64,000 nucleotides of DNA from Mya arenaria (Eukaryota > Mollusca > Bivalvia > Myida > Myidae). The notes under the pieces were generated by a model, which was given only the letters and a program-made list of their open reading frames with translations, was not told the DNA's origin and did no database searches. The position numbers and the translations under genes are program-made. This document shows, one piece after another, positions 1 to 11,944 of this stretch (its first letter is position 1; each line of letters starts with the position of its first letter). The stretch covers positions 85,398,915 to 85,462,914 of the forward strand of contig NC_069124.1 in the NCBI RefSeq assembly GCF_026914265.1, given 5' to 3'.

Positions 1-1114
1 AATGCCATTACAGTGCACAATTGGAGTTGTGTAAGTTCATCGGGGGGGGGGGATATTTTCGAAGAAAATGGTGAGCTATTGTCAATGAGTTGCTGTCGGT
101 GTAGTCGTGCGAAAACTATGACAGTTAACAAAGTAATGAAAGCAATTAAGATGATAAAATGAAAGTTCGTTCTTATTTTACAATCAGTAAAGCACTGCAA
201 GTATAAGCAGGAAGTCTCACAACTTTGACAAAAAAAACCTCATTTAATAATTACTAAAAACAGACTGGCGATGACACCCGCTCACGGGGTTCTTGATTAT
301 ATTTGTCATAACATACAGTTGTAATTATTTCTGACTTGGTGGCATTTTCAGAACGTCTACCATTTGCGTTTGGAAAGAGCACGTGGTTTGTCAGGACTTC
401 CGGTGTTTGACCACACTTCCCATCTACTCGGGTCTGCAGGAGACGCACGCCAGAAGGAACTGTCCACGCTCGTGTAGTGCCAGGAGCCAAGCGGCTACGC
501 CCAGGGCGTTACAATACTTGTGCTGGGCCAGAGGTTAACGCGAGTGTGAGGGGCATGGTGGTTGTTCTTGTTGTCATTACAAACATTGGTTGCCTGGATC
601 ACATACAGGCTCCGTATCAACAGTCTCATTCCTCCAGCTGCAGTGCTAAAATCCAATATTGATTTGTGGAAAGGGGACATCATAATAATGCTGTATACAC
701 GTTTTGGAGTTTTATTATCCAATTGTAATACGTGACATTGTTAACCATCGATTGTTTTTACAATATAATAATTTACATGTATATACTGGTTTATTATGTA
801 CATCTACTTCTATTTGCAAAAATATAATACACATTCAACCGTTTGTCGGGATTGGAATTCAATAATGAAATAGTTATATATGTATCAACATGATAACATG
901 ATTACAACACTTATTACAAATATCCGTTTCGAAGTATCTCTTGAAGCACGGATAACTCGAGCACGTTTGGCAAGCTGTGGAAGCTTCCAATAGGCTTTCC
1001 ATCCCCATCTATCATAAGCAAGTGTGGTTACTGTCGTTTATGATGTTTCATCTTCTAACGGTTTGAGGCATAGCGCCGGCCTGCAGCTAAAAGCCCATCC
1101 AAGGTAACTGATTG
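1..1114. other. 3' flank and probable 3' UTR of the nAChR gene
   Basis: No coding exon is recognisable here. The stretch lies downstream of the receptor stop codon on the minus strand. The hexamer tttatt at 790-795 (AATAAA on minus) and another near 712-717 are candidate poly(A) signals, which would give a 3' UTR of roughly 300-400 nt. A G-run occurs near 42-52. Short open frames around 254-722 overlap on both strands and show no family motif. Confidence 0.4.
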
Positions 1115-4100
1115 TTAGGCAATGAGGTGTGGGGCGGAACACAGGATGGCCAGTGTTGAGATGAGCGTGGCCGCCAGGCAGATCCACAAACACAGGCGGT
1201 CGATGACGAGGGCTGCGAAACGCCACTCACTCTTCACCTCCGTCTCCTCCTCGTCCTGTCTTAGCCGCGCCGTTATTTTTCGAACCTCGTGCAGCACGTT
1301 AGTCAACTCTCGGGTCACGTGACCGCAACATTCTGTGAGCATTGTGTCGTCACCCTGTTGCACATGCGTATCTCGTGACACCAGTGGAGGTGGACGAATC
1401 CAATCTGAGGTGCAGGATGACCCGCGGGTATGTCGGGATAGTCCATTGCTTTCCTGCTGGTGCCGGTATTCCTCCTCCGACTCCAGCAGGTTTGGGAGGA
1501 GGGAGTGCGTGGTCCGCTCACTTGCCTGTACGTCCGCCAGGCGGTACCGGCAGACGCTCTGGCGCCGCTTCACCAGAGGTGGCCGTGACATGCGTAATAC
1601 CTTCGCGAGAACAACGTTTACGCCCAGTTTAATCTAAAATGAACGAGTACTTGTAAATAAATCATTGAATAAATTGTCTTTTTGGGGGCTTCTTCTGAAC
1701 ATGGAAACAGATACTAGTAAATGAAATTATGAAAGTACATATAACTTAATAATGCGAATAACAGCTGTGAAAACTGCTATAGTGTTTTCCAACCGTCAAC
1801 TATATTGAGGTAGCGCTTACCCATGGCGGCATTGTGTGGGTCTCCGGTCCCCGGTAGTGGAAATTGAGCACCACCACCGTAAACAACACCGACAATGAAG
1901 TCATCACCATGATGCAACAGAAATATATGCCTGCAAGAAAATGAATATGTATAATTATTATGTTTTCCATATTGTCGCGTAGTACATGTAGGATTGTGGA
2001 GACGATGTGAATTCATACAAACTTAACATGATAAAAACAGTAAAGCTGTCTCCGCCAGAACGCACCTATGAGTGGGAGGGCGTCCGAGGTGGGCGGCATG
2101 GTCTCCGCTACCAGCAACAGGAACACCATCAGAGACAGGAGAATTGTCACTCCTGAAAGATACACAGACAGACAAATTTACAGTATTAAACACCGTGCAA
2201 CACAGCAGGATTTTAACAACTGAAACACGCATATACAGGCACATACACCGCATAACGCTGAACCACTTCAAGACTTGGCCAGATCATGGGTAAATATCTT
2301 CAGGAGTTTACCATATCATGGTAAACTCTTCAAGTCTTAACCAGATCATGGGTGAACCTCTACAAGACTTCACCAGATCATGGGTGCGCCTCTTCAAGAC
2401 TTTACCAGTTTATTGGTGAACATCTTCAGGAGTTTACCAGATCATGGGTGGACTTCTACAAGACTTTACCAGAACATGGGTGAACCTCTACAAGACTTTA
2501 CCAGATCATGGGTGAACCTCTTCAAGACTTTACCAGATCCTGGGTGAACCTCTACAAGACTTTAACAGATTATGAGTGCACCTCTACAAGACTTTACCAG
2601 ATCATGGGTGAACTTATACAAGACTTTACCAGAGTATGGGTGATCTTATACAAGACTTGGCCGGATTATGGGTGAACATCTTAAGGAGTTTACCAGATCA
2701 TAGGTGAACTTATACAAGACTACTACGTCATGGTTGCACCTCTACAATACTTTACCAGATCATGGGTGAACTTCTTCAAGACTTTACCAGATCATTGGTG
2801 AACCTCTACAAGTCTTCACTAGATCATGGGAACTCATCTCCAAGACTTCACCAAACCATGGGTGCGTCTCTTCAAGACTTCACCAGATCATGGTCGAACA
2901 TCTTCAGGAGTTTACCAGATCATGGGTGAACTTATACAAGACTTTACCAGGTCATGGGGGAACCTATACAAGACTTTACTGGATTATTGGTTAACATTTT
3001 CATAAGTTTACCAGATTATGGGTGAACTTTTACAAGGCTTAACCAGAACATAGGTGAACCTCTACAAGACTTTATCAGATCATGGGTGCACCTCTACAAG
3101 ACTTTACCAAATCATGGGTGAACTTCTTCAAGGCTTTACCAGATTATGGGTGAACTTATACAAGACATGGCCAGAACATGGGTGAACATCTTCAGGAGTT
3201 TACCAGATCATGGGTGAAATTATACAAGAATTTACTAGATCATGGGTGCACCTCGACAAGACCTTACCAGATCATGGGTGAACTTCTTCAAGACTTTACC
3301 AGATTATGTGTGAACTTCTACAAGACTTGGTCACATTATGGGTGACCATCTTCAGGACTTTATCAGATCATGGGTGAACCTCTACAAGACTTGGCCAGAT
3401 TATTGGTGAAACTTTACAAGACTTTACCAGATCATGGGTGAACTTCTACAAGACTTTACCAGGTCATGGGTGAACCTCTGCAAGACTTTACCAGATCATG
3501 TGTGAGCCTCTACAAGACTTTATCACAACATTATTTTGATTTGAGATCGAAATACCTAAGGAAATTTTCTCGCCAGCGTCCGGCGGGAGCAGGAAAAGGA
3601 GAAGCGACATGGAGGAGATGAGGAGACAGGGGATGATAATGTTGAACCCGTAATACAGCGTCCGTCGCCGGATGTGAATAGTGTATACCAGGTCGATGTA
3701 CACTTCCGGGCAACACTCGTACGCCACCACGTTACGCCGCACGGGTACGCCTGCAACGAAAGATACACTTGCAGTATATATCGTACACACGTGTACAACA
3801 ATTATTATCAAGGAACCGTCCAACAATAAAATAGAATCCTTGAAACTTTAAGTTTTAATTTGAAAATGAAGAATGTTGTTTTTCTAAAGGAATTACTCTA
3901 CCGTTTGCCAGTCCCTAGTTCGTGAACGAGACGCACTTGTCATCCTCTAGACTGAATACCATTTGAGGAATGTTTAGTTTCTTAGAATTTGAACATTAAT
4001 TACAATCTAAGACACCATTAGGCCGCCCACAAGTCTAAATATGAGATAAATCACAACTCACAGGCCTTAAAAACGTCAACATGTAAAACAAAAGAATGTT

Positions 4101-7100
4101 ATAGCAATACAAAAAAGTTAACGTCGTTGTGTACCATTAAAGAGATTCATTGTTGAAAAGTTTATGAGCAGGATATTTAGTTAATTACTGCCAGATCATG
4201 GACAAATCCAGGATTTGGCTTTATAAGGACGTAACTTAGGGGTGCAAAATTAATGTTGACATGTGATCCGTCCAAAAGAACCGACCGGGGGTCGGGCTCG
4301 TCACCCAAGAATAGTTCGACTATTTTTAATATGAAATGTTGCATTTTCGCCTCTTGGTTTGTGTTTTTTCTCCGATAAAACTGACAAAGTTTTAGTAAGT
4401 CGACAACCGTTGAACAAAGGACCATTGTTTATCCACACCAGCAAGTGCCGCCAAAGGATCATCATATTTCACCAAAGGACCTTGATACTTCAACATAAGA
4501 CAGTGCCGCCAAAAGGCAATCATAAATCACCAAAGGACCTTGATACTTCAACATAAGACAGTGCCGCCAAAAGGCAATCATATATCACCAAAGGACCTTG
4601 ATACTTCAACATAAGACAGTGCCACCAAAAGGCAATCATATATCACCAAAGGACCTTGATACTTCAACATAAGACAGTGCCGCCAAAAGGCAATCATATA
4701 TCACCAAAGGACCATGATATTTCAACACGAGCCATTGCCGCCAAAAGGCAATCATATAACACCAAAGGACCTTGATATTTCAACACAAGCCAGTGCCGCC
4801 AAAATGCAATCATATATCACCAAAGGACCATGATATTTCAACACAAGCCAGTGCCGCCAAAAGGCAATCATATATCACCAAAGGACCATGATATTTCAAC
4901 ACGAGCCATTGCCGCCAAAAGGCAATCATATACCATCAAAGGACATTGATTCATCCATACAATCCAGTGCTGCCAAAAGGCAATCATATATCACCAAAGG
5001 ACCATGATATTTCAACACGAGCCATTGCCGCCAAAAGGCAATCATATAACACCAAAGGACCTTGATATTTCAACACAAGCCAGTGCCGCCAAAATGCAAT
5101 CATATATCACCAAAGGACCATGATATTTCAACACAAGCCAGTGCCGCCAAAAGGCAATCATATATCACCAAAGGACCATGATATTTCAACACGAGCCATT
5201 GCCGCCAAAAGGCAATCATATACCATCAAAGGACATTGATTCATCCATACAATCCAGTGCTGCCAAAAGGCAATCATATATCACCAAAGGACCATGATAT
5301 TTCAACACGAGCCATTGCCGCCAAAAGGCAATAATAAACCATCAAAGGACATTGATTCATCCATACAAGCCAGTGCCGCCAAAAGGCTACATATATCACC
5401 AAAGGACCTTGATACATCCATACAAACCAGTGCCGCCAAAAGGTAATCATATATCACCAAAGGACCTTGATACATCCATACAAACCAGTACCGCCAAAGG
5501 ATCGTCATATATCAACAAAAGGACCTTGATATATCCACACAAGTCAGTTTCGCCCAAAGGCAATCATATACCACCAAAGGACCTTGAAACATCCATACAA
5601 GCCAGTGCCGCCAAAGGATCGTCATATATCAACAAAAGGACCTTGATACATCCATACAAACCAGTACCGCCAAAGGATCGTCATATATCACCAAAGGACC
5701 TTGATATATCCACACAAGTCAGTTTCGCCCAAAGGCAATCATATACCACCAAAGGACCTTGAAACATCCATACAAGCCAGTGCCGCCAAAGGATCGTCAT
5801 ATATCAACAAAAGGACCTTGATACATCCATACAAACCAGTACCGCCAAAGGATCGTCATATATCAACAAAAGGACCTTGATACATCCATACAAACCAGTA
5901 CCGCCAAAGGATCGTCATATATCAACAAAAGGACCTTGATACATCCATACAAACCAGTGCCGCCAAAGGCAATCATATATCACCAAAGCATCTTGATGAA
6001 TCCACACAAGCGAGTGACGCCAAAGGATCGTCATATATCACCAAAGGACCATTATATTTCCACACCAGCCAGTGCTGCCAAAGTCACTAAGCCGTGATGC
6101 AGACCATTGAATCTCCACTTACTACACTTACGCAATAACATTACTGTGTGTTGAATTTGCTTTTAATCATATATATTTTTTTTTAATAATCAACAATGAA
6201 AACACAAAAAAATGTCCTATGGATTTGTATTTTTTTACAGTCATGTTCTGGGTTGGCCCTTTAAGTCTTCAAGATGATTCCAGAAACAACCGCAATATTC
6301 ATCTTAATTCAGTTTTAGCTTTGACAAGGCGTTCTTCATTAACAATTGTTTCGAACGTTCTGGGATTTTCTAAACATGCGGAAACAAACGTCCGCAAGGG
6401 AAGGTCAATAAAAATGTCTTGAGTAACAAATTACACGCCAGAATATTGGCCCTTAAAGCGTCAATTGTAAACACGTCTGACAGTGGAGTACTTTCAAGTA
6501 ACAGTGGTTTTACTCTTTTATGGAGGGCCGGGGCTGTTGATTGAATACGGAATTCGGGAAGCGAGAATTGTGAAATTATTCAAACGGCCGGTGATTTCAT
6601 GGATTTATTCACGATCGATCTGCCTGCTGTCTGACCTTTTGGGCCTTATTGTCTATTTTTTGACATTATCTGTTGCTTATTTATTGCTTAATAATGTATA
6701 TTAAACACAAAACGTCAACTATCTCAAGCGCGAAGCGGAATATTAAGTAAGATTCCAGGGTACAGGCACTGAGGGCGCGTTTGGCACGGCTGCAGTGACT
6801 GCAGGGTGCGGGACACCAATCCCGTTATTAAAAACAAATAGACAAACTAGGTATATTAGACATATATTATGTTGAAAAGGTATATGTCTTTTTGCTATTT
6901 CCCCAAAAGGAGAGTTCAATCTCCCATTTTCCCGATTTTCATCAAGTATGTAATTGGATAATAGTTAAATTAGATAGGAAACGTATTTGGGAAATCTATC
7001 TATCTGAAATCTAATTATCATTAAATCTCGCTACATCTTCTGATCAATGGACCGGTATTTTGCTCAGTTCATCACTTTTGATTCGTCTCGATTTGTCTGT

Positions 7101-9546
7101 TTATACCCGGACAGAAGAGACAGTGTCTCAAACATGTAGCCTAGACTGGCAAACATTTACCATCCGAGTTTGTTTTCTTGACAAACTACTTTAGGATTCT
7201 GCTATTATCTGTAATATTATGGTTAAATAAATACGTAAATAAGACTATATTCGTCAGGGTTCTACTTTTTAATCGCGGGCATGGATGGAGGGTTAATACT
7301 ATATAGCGTACGTACCAGGTGGAGGGTTTATATTGCGACGCACTGTACAGCGTACGTTCCAGGTGAAGGGTTTATAATGCGACGCACTGTACAGCGTACG
7401 TTCCAGGTGAAGGGTTTATATTGCGACGCACTGTACAGCGTACGTTCCAGGTGAAGGGTTTATATTGCGACGCACTGTACAGCGTACGTACCAGATGGAG
7501 GGTTTATAATGCGACTCACTGTACAGCGTACGTACCAGGTGGAGGGTTTATATTGCGACGCACTGAACAGCTTACGTTCCAGGTGGAAGGTTATAATGCG
7601 ACGCACTGTACAGCGTACGTTCCAGGTGGAGGGTTATAATGCGACGCTCTGTACAGCGTATGTTCCAGGTGGAGGGTTAATATTGCGACTCACTGTACAG
7701 CGTACGTTCCAGGTGGAGGGTTATAATGCGACGCTCTGTACAGCGTACGTTCCAGGTGGAGGATTTATATTGCGACTCACTGTACAGCGTACGTTCCAGG
7801 TGGAAGGTTATAATGCGACGCTCTGTACAGCGTATGTTCCAGGTGGAGGGTTTATTTTGCGACTCACTGTACAGCGTACGTTCCAGGTGGAGGATTTATA
7901 TTGCGACTCACTGTACAGCTTACGTTCCAGGTGGAAGGTTATAATGCGACGCTCTGTACAGCGTATGTTCCAGGTGGAGGGTTTATATTGCGACTCACTG
8001 TACAGCGTACGTTCCAGGTGGAGGGTTTATATTGCGACTCACTGTACAGCGTACGTTCCAGGTGGAGGGTTTATATTGCGACTCACTGTACAGCGTACGT
8101 TCCATGTGGAGGGTTTATATTGCGACTCACTGTACAGCGTACGTTCCAGGTGGAGGGTTTATATTGCGACTCACTGTACAGCGTACGTTCCATGCGGGGG
8201 TTTATATTGCGACTCAATGTACAGCGTACGTTCCAGGTGGAGGGTTTATATTGCGACTCACTGTACAGCGTACGTTCCAGGTGGAGGGTTTATATTGCGA
8301 CTCACTGTACAGCGTACGTTCCAGGTGGAGGGTTTATATTGCGACTCACTGTACAGCGTACGTTCCAGGTGGAGGGTTTATATTGCGACTCACTGTACAG
8401 CGTACGTTCCAGGTGGAGGGTTTATATTGCGACTCACTGTACAGCGTACGTTCCAGGTGGAGGGTTTATATTGCGACTCACTGTACAGCGTACGTTCCAG
8501 GTGGAGGGTTTATATTGCGACGCACTGTAGAGCGTACGTTCCAGGTGGAGGATTTATATTGCGACTCACTGTACAGCGTACGTTCCATGCGGGGGTTTAT
8601 ATTGCGACTCACTGTAGAGCGTACGTTCCAGGTGGAGGATTTATATTGCGACTCACTGAACAGCGTACGTTCCATGCGGGGGTTTATATTGCGACGCACT
8701 GTAGAGCGTACGTACCAGGTGGAGGGTTATAATGCGACGCATTGTACAGCGTACGTACCAGGTGGAGGGTTTATATTGCGACTCACTGTACAGCGTACTT
8801 TCCAGGTGGAGGGTTTATATTGCGACTCACTGTACAGCGTACTTACCAGGTGAAGGGTTTGTATTGCGTCGCACTGTACTTACCAATGAGCTGCCACTCG
8901 CCATTAGGGTAGAAGGTGCGCGTGTTTCCACCGGCCGGGTCCTCCTCGTGAAGATCCAGGAAGCGGCCGTCATGAGACCACGAGCCAAACTTCATCTCGC
9001 ACTTTTGTTCGTCAAACGGGAACCACGTGATGTCTGCGTGGGAGAGAGATGGAGATAGAGAGAGAACAGCGACGTGCATATATTTCACTCAATCTGTTCA
9101 GAAACCAAGTTCTTCAAATACGACTTTAGTTTTATGAATATCACACTTGTACATGTGCATGGCATAGACCAGGGGTTAATACATGCACATATTAACTTCT
9201 TTATTTTTTTTTAAAAAAATACACAATTTGGTGTCGCACGAAATTGAACATGCTCCTGTCTGTAGCCAGGATGTTACCAATGTCGCAAGTGGACTTGAGC
9301 ATCCCGGGTGGCACCCAGAGGCACGAGCCGTCACTGCTCACAACCACCTTCGTGTGGAACGTAGCGTCAAACTTCTCGTCCGCGCTGTAACATACACATA
9401 TACATGAACAGGTCCTCGCTGTAGCACGCACACGCACACGCGCACGCGCACACACACACGCACACGCACACGCACACACACACACATGTACATGTCCGCG
9501 CTGTTATACACATACATACACGTAAATGCCCGCGTTGTTACACACA

Positions 9547-9598
<52 letters not shown>

Positions 9599-11944
9599 CA
9601 CACACACACATGTACATGTCCGCGCTATTACACACAAACATGCATGTACATGTCCGCGCTGTATCACACAAACATACATGCACATTTTCGCGCTGTAACA
9701 CACAAACATACATGCACATGTCCGCGCTGTTACACATAAACATACACGTACATTTCCGCGCTGTAACACACAAACATACAGGTGCATGTCCGCGCTGTAA
9801 CACACACACACACACATACACGGACATGTCCGCACTGTAACACACAATCAAGCATTTACGTGTCCTCGCTGAAACACACAAACCTACATGTACATGCGCT
9901 GTAACACACAAACATACACGTACATGATCGCGCTGTAGCACACAAACACACATGCACATGTCCGTGCTGAAACACACAAACATACACACATACATGTCCA
10001 TGTCCGCGCTGTAACACACAAACATACATGTCCATGTCCGCGCTGTTACACACAAACATACATGTACATGTCCGTGCTGAAACACATGTGGAACCGTACA
10101 CAAAAATAAAAAATAAAAATTGGATGTCAAAGGAAATGGGTTAAATATCAGCAAATTATGTGGCAAGCTGCATGTATCTAGAAACGTCCATAATTACATT
10201 GTAAAGCTGATATTGTAAACGTATGCACCTTAAGATGTAATAACTCTTATTTTCTCATCATTCTCCACTTCATATACTGTATTTCCATTTATTATGCTTA
10301 TCATGGAAATCTCGAATGTTGCAACATAACCATCAGATGCATTCCTACAGACTTTCCCAGTTAGACGGTCCACTGGCCATAAATACGACCGTAAATCACT
10401 GGTTGTATTAGTTTGAAAGCCATCTCTTGTCATCAAATGAGATTTTTCATGACAAATATGTCCCTAACTTGTCTGGGGAGTATAATGCGTGATGAGCTAT
10501 GAGGGACGATAGATATTCATTACGAGACAAATGTGCTTTGATAGTAATATGAAATATGATATAAGACAATAAAATGTCCCCTGGTAATAAAATTGTTAGA
10601 AGGACATACATTTTTACTTAAATATATTACGAGATCGACTAGTTGGAGCAAGTCTGGTTTCTGGTCTGACCTGTTGTACATTAGGATGTCCGGGATCCAC
10701 ACTTTCTGCGCTGGTACCCGTATTGTCGTGATTCCACCATACTCGAGCGGGTCCCACACCAAGTTCGCAGCCCGCCATTTCTGGTCAAATATTTGTTTGT
10801 AAGAATTTGTCTTAAAGCGCAAATGATGATACAATTAATGTTACCGATATTCGTATGTTCATCTGAGTAAAGGTGCTCACCATTTGAAGCCAAATGTTTG
10901 TGTGTATGATCTGATTCTTCTCGTCCTGAAAGAAAAAAAAAGACAAACAGCGTTAGATGGTTGTTGAACCTTATTTTCACACAAATGAATTCCTCTCATG
11001 TGTTAGATAATTCGTTAGATAATTCGTGCGATTTTATTCTACAACGCATATAATTGTATTGCTTTATGTAATAATCGGCCTGTTTTACTAAATAAATGAA
11101 CCTCTTTCAAGCGCCCTCTTTCGCTGATGTGTACGTACACGACGTTTGCGTTTAAACCCAACTTATAGCATGTTTTCATTTCTCAATGAATGTTTTCGCA
11201 CGAATTCCTCACAACATGTCACACTTTCGTTTGTTCAACAGACGGTAATGGGAATCTTTGAGGGTCAAAACATCTAAATATACTGAACGTATCCGCTTAT
11301 TGGTGTGTGTTTTTTTTATTTTTATTTAGAGTTTCAAGAATAGGCGAAATGATAATTAATGAAAATCATTTTGAATCAACTTATTATGAGAAAAAATAAG
11401 CACAATTCTATACTTTATTGCCGTCAATTCTTAATGCACGGACGCCATTTTCCTCACATTTTTTTTGTGAACCTGCATACTGACCACGTCTATGATCTGC
11501 TGGAGGTCGAGCGTGAAGTTGACCCGGATGGGGAGACTCTCGTTTGCGACCGGTCGCTCCAGGGGACTGTAAAACCGCTCCACAAACAGGAAGTGCAGTA
11601 GCCGCCGCTCGTCTGAGCCCGCGCCACAGTCTGCGGGCGGAATACAAGGGTTTAGCTTTGTGAAAAAATATAGTTAACAGTTTATAGTTGCCGTTAAAAA
11701 TATAATACAATCACAAGAAAAGGGTTCAAGAGATATTTCGAGATGTGTTACTTATGTTTACATGTTTTCATAACTTGCTGAATCCATTCTTATGAGAGTT
11801 TAAATTTGATGGTAATTTCGCTGTACAAAATGTATCTGCATAACGAAATTCATGCGATATAACTTATAAGTATCTTACTATTAAGATATCTTTACCTCCA
11901 GGAAACAGGCATATCATCCCAGCCAGGAGAAGTCCCCTCGCCAT
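1115..11944 (-). CDS. Nicotinic acetylcholine receptor alpha subunit (alpha7/9/10-like), 10 exons
   Basis: Pentameric ligand-gated cation channel subunit of the plasma membrane. Exons (minus): 11896-11944, 11485-11630, 10882-10926, 10671-10780, 9278-9384, 8884-9033, 3556-3750, 2066-2152, 1821-1930, 1115-1633. They total 1,518 nt (505 aa), all GT-AG, with phases consistent throughout. Seen in order: signal peptide [16 protein letters not shown]; loop [10 protein letters not shown]; the 13-residue Cys loop from [15 protein letters not shown]; loop B region [13 protein letters not shown]; loop C YECCPEVY, whose vicinal cysteines define an alpha subunit; TM1; TM2 starting [14 protein letters not shown], where GEK predicts cation selectivity; TM3; a cytoplasmic loop; TM4 ending [12 protein letters not shown]. 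Exon sizes 45, 110, 195, 87 and 110 nt match human CHRNA7 as I remember it. The intron after the Cys-loop start (CDI) is placed differently. Start chosen because the signal peptide follows it. An acceptor-like TTTCCACACAG just upstream suggests a 5' UTR intron. The paralogue cannot be fixed by eye. Confidence 0.93.
2275..3530. repeat. 32-bp minisatellite in nAChR intron 7
   Basis: About 39 imperfect tandem copies of a 32-bp unit, of the form tacaagactttaccagatca plus tgggtgaacctc. It fills almost all of intron 7 and stops about 25 nt from the 5' splice site of exon 7. On the minus (transcribed) strand most units contain CTGGTAAAGTC, a donor-like sequence. Divergence between units is moderate (tacaag/ttcaag, acc/att and similar). 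It has no coding capacity. Confidence 0.93.
4418..6082. repeat. 57-58-bp minisatellite in nAChR intron 6
   Basis: About 29 tandem copies of a unit containing ccagtgccgccaaaaggcaa, tcatatatcaccaaagg and accttgatacatccatac. Two unit types occur: 'caatcatatatcacc' with 'ttcaacac' in the first half, and 'gatcgtcatatatcaac' with 'catccatac' in the second. Larger blocks repeat nearly identically, for example 4,720-4,980 against 5,010-5,270, so expansion also acted on multimers. A 136-codon open frame at 5,352-5,762 only reflects the unit length being a multiple of three. Confidence 0.92.
6083..7289. other. Unique part of nAChR intron 6, nothing recognised
   Basis: Non-repetitive AT-rich DNA between two minisatellites. 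Open frames of 67 and 73 codons at 6,219-6,422 and 6,483-6,704 have no family signature and lie antisense to the receptor gene. I call no gene here. Confidence 0.5.
7290..8880. repeat. 44-bp minisatellite running into the exon 6 donor of nAChR
   Basis: About 36 copies of a 43-44-bp unit with core gtacagcgtacgttccaggt followed by ggagggtttatattgcgactcac. The last units, 8,841-8,883, merge with the authentic 5' splice site: the minus strand reads ATTG|GTAAGTAC at the exon and TG|GTAAGTACG again 37 nt into the intron. Long open frames on the plus strand (up to 407 codons) are repeat artefacts. Confidence 0.93.
9375..10092. repeat. 32-36-bp minisatellite with (CA)n/(ACGC)n tracts at the exon 5 acceptor of nAChR
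   Basis: About 17 copies of a unit of the form catgtccgcgctgtaacaca followed by caaacatacatgca, interrupted at 9,424-9,490 and 9,540-9,612 by (AC)n and (ACGC)n microsatellite. On the minus strand each unit reads about TGTGTTACAG|CGCGGACATG. The authentic acceptor is GTATGTTACAG|CGCGGACGAG at 9,384/9,385, so the array repeats the last intron bases and first exon bases. Open frames on either strand are repeat artefacts. Confidence 0.92.

Noticed and set aside
2275..6082. Possible CRISPR-like arrays
   Set aside because: Units are contiguous with no unique spacers of regular length and lie in introns of an animal gene.
7421..8853. Overlapping plus-strand open frames up to 407 codons
   Set aside because: They are translations of the 44-bp minisatellite inside an nAChR intron, antisense to the gene; 44 is not a multiple of three, so frames cycle.
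9338..10166. Cys-rich open frames ([11 protein letters not shown] repeats, 169-220 codons) resembling secreted Cys-rich peptides
   Set aside because: They arise from (CA)n/(TG)n tracts and the acceptor-derived minisatellite; no signal peptide, splice structure or conserved Cys spacing.
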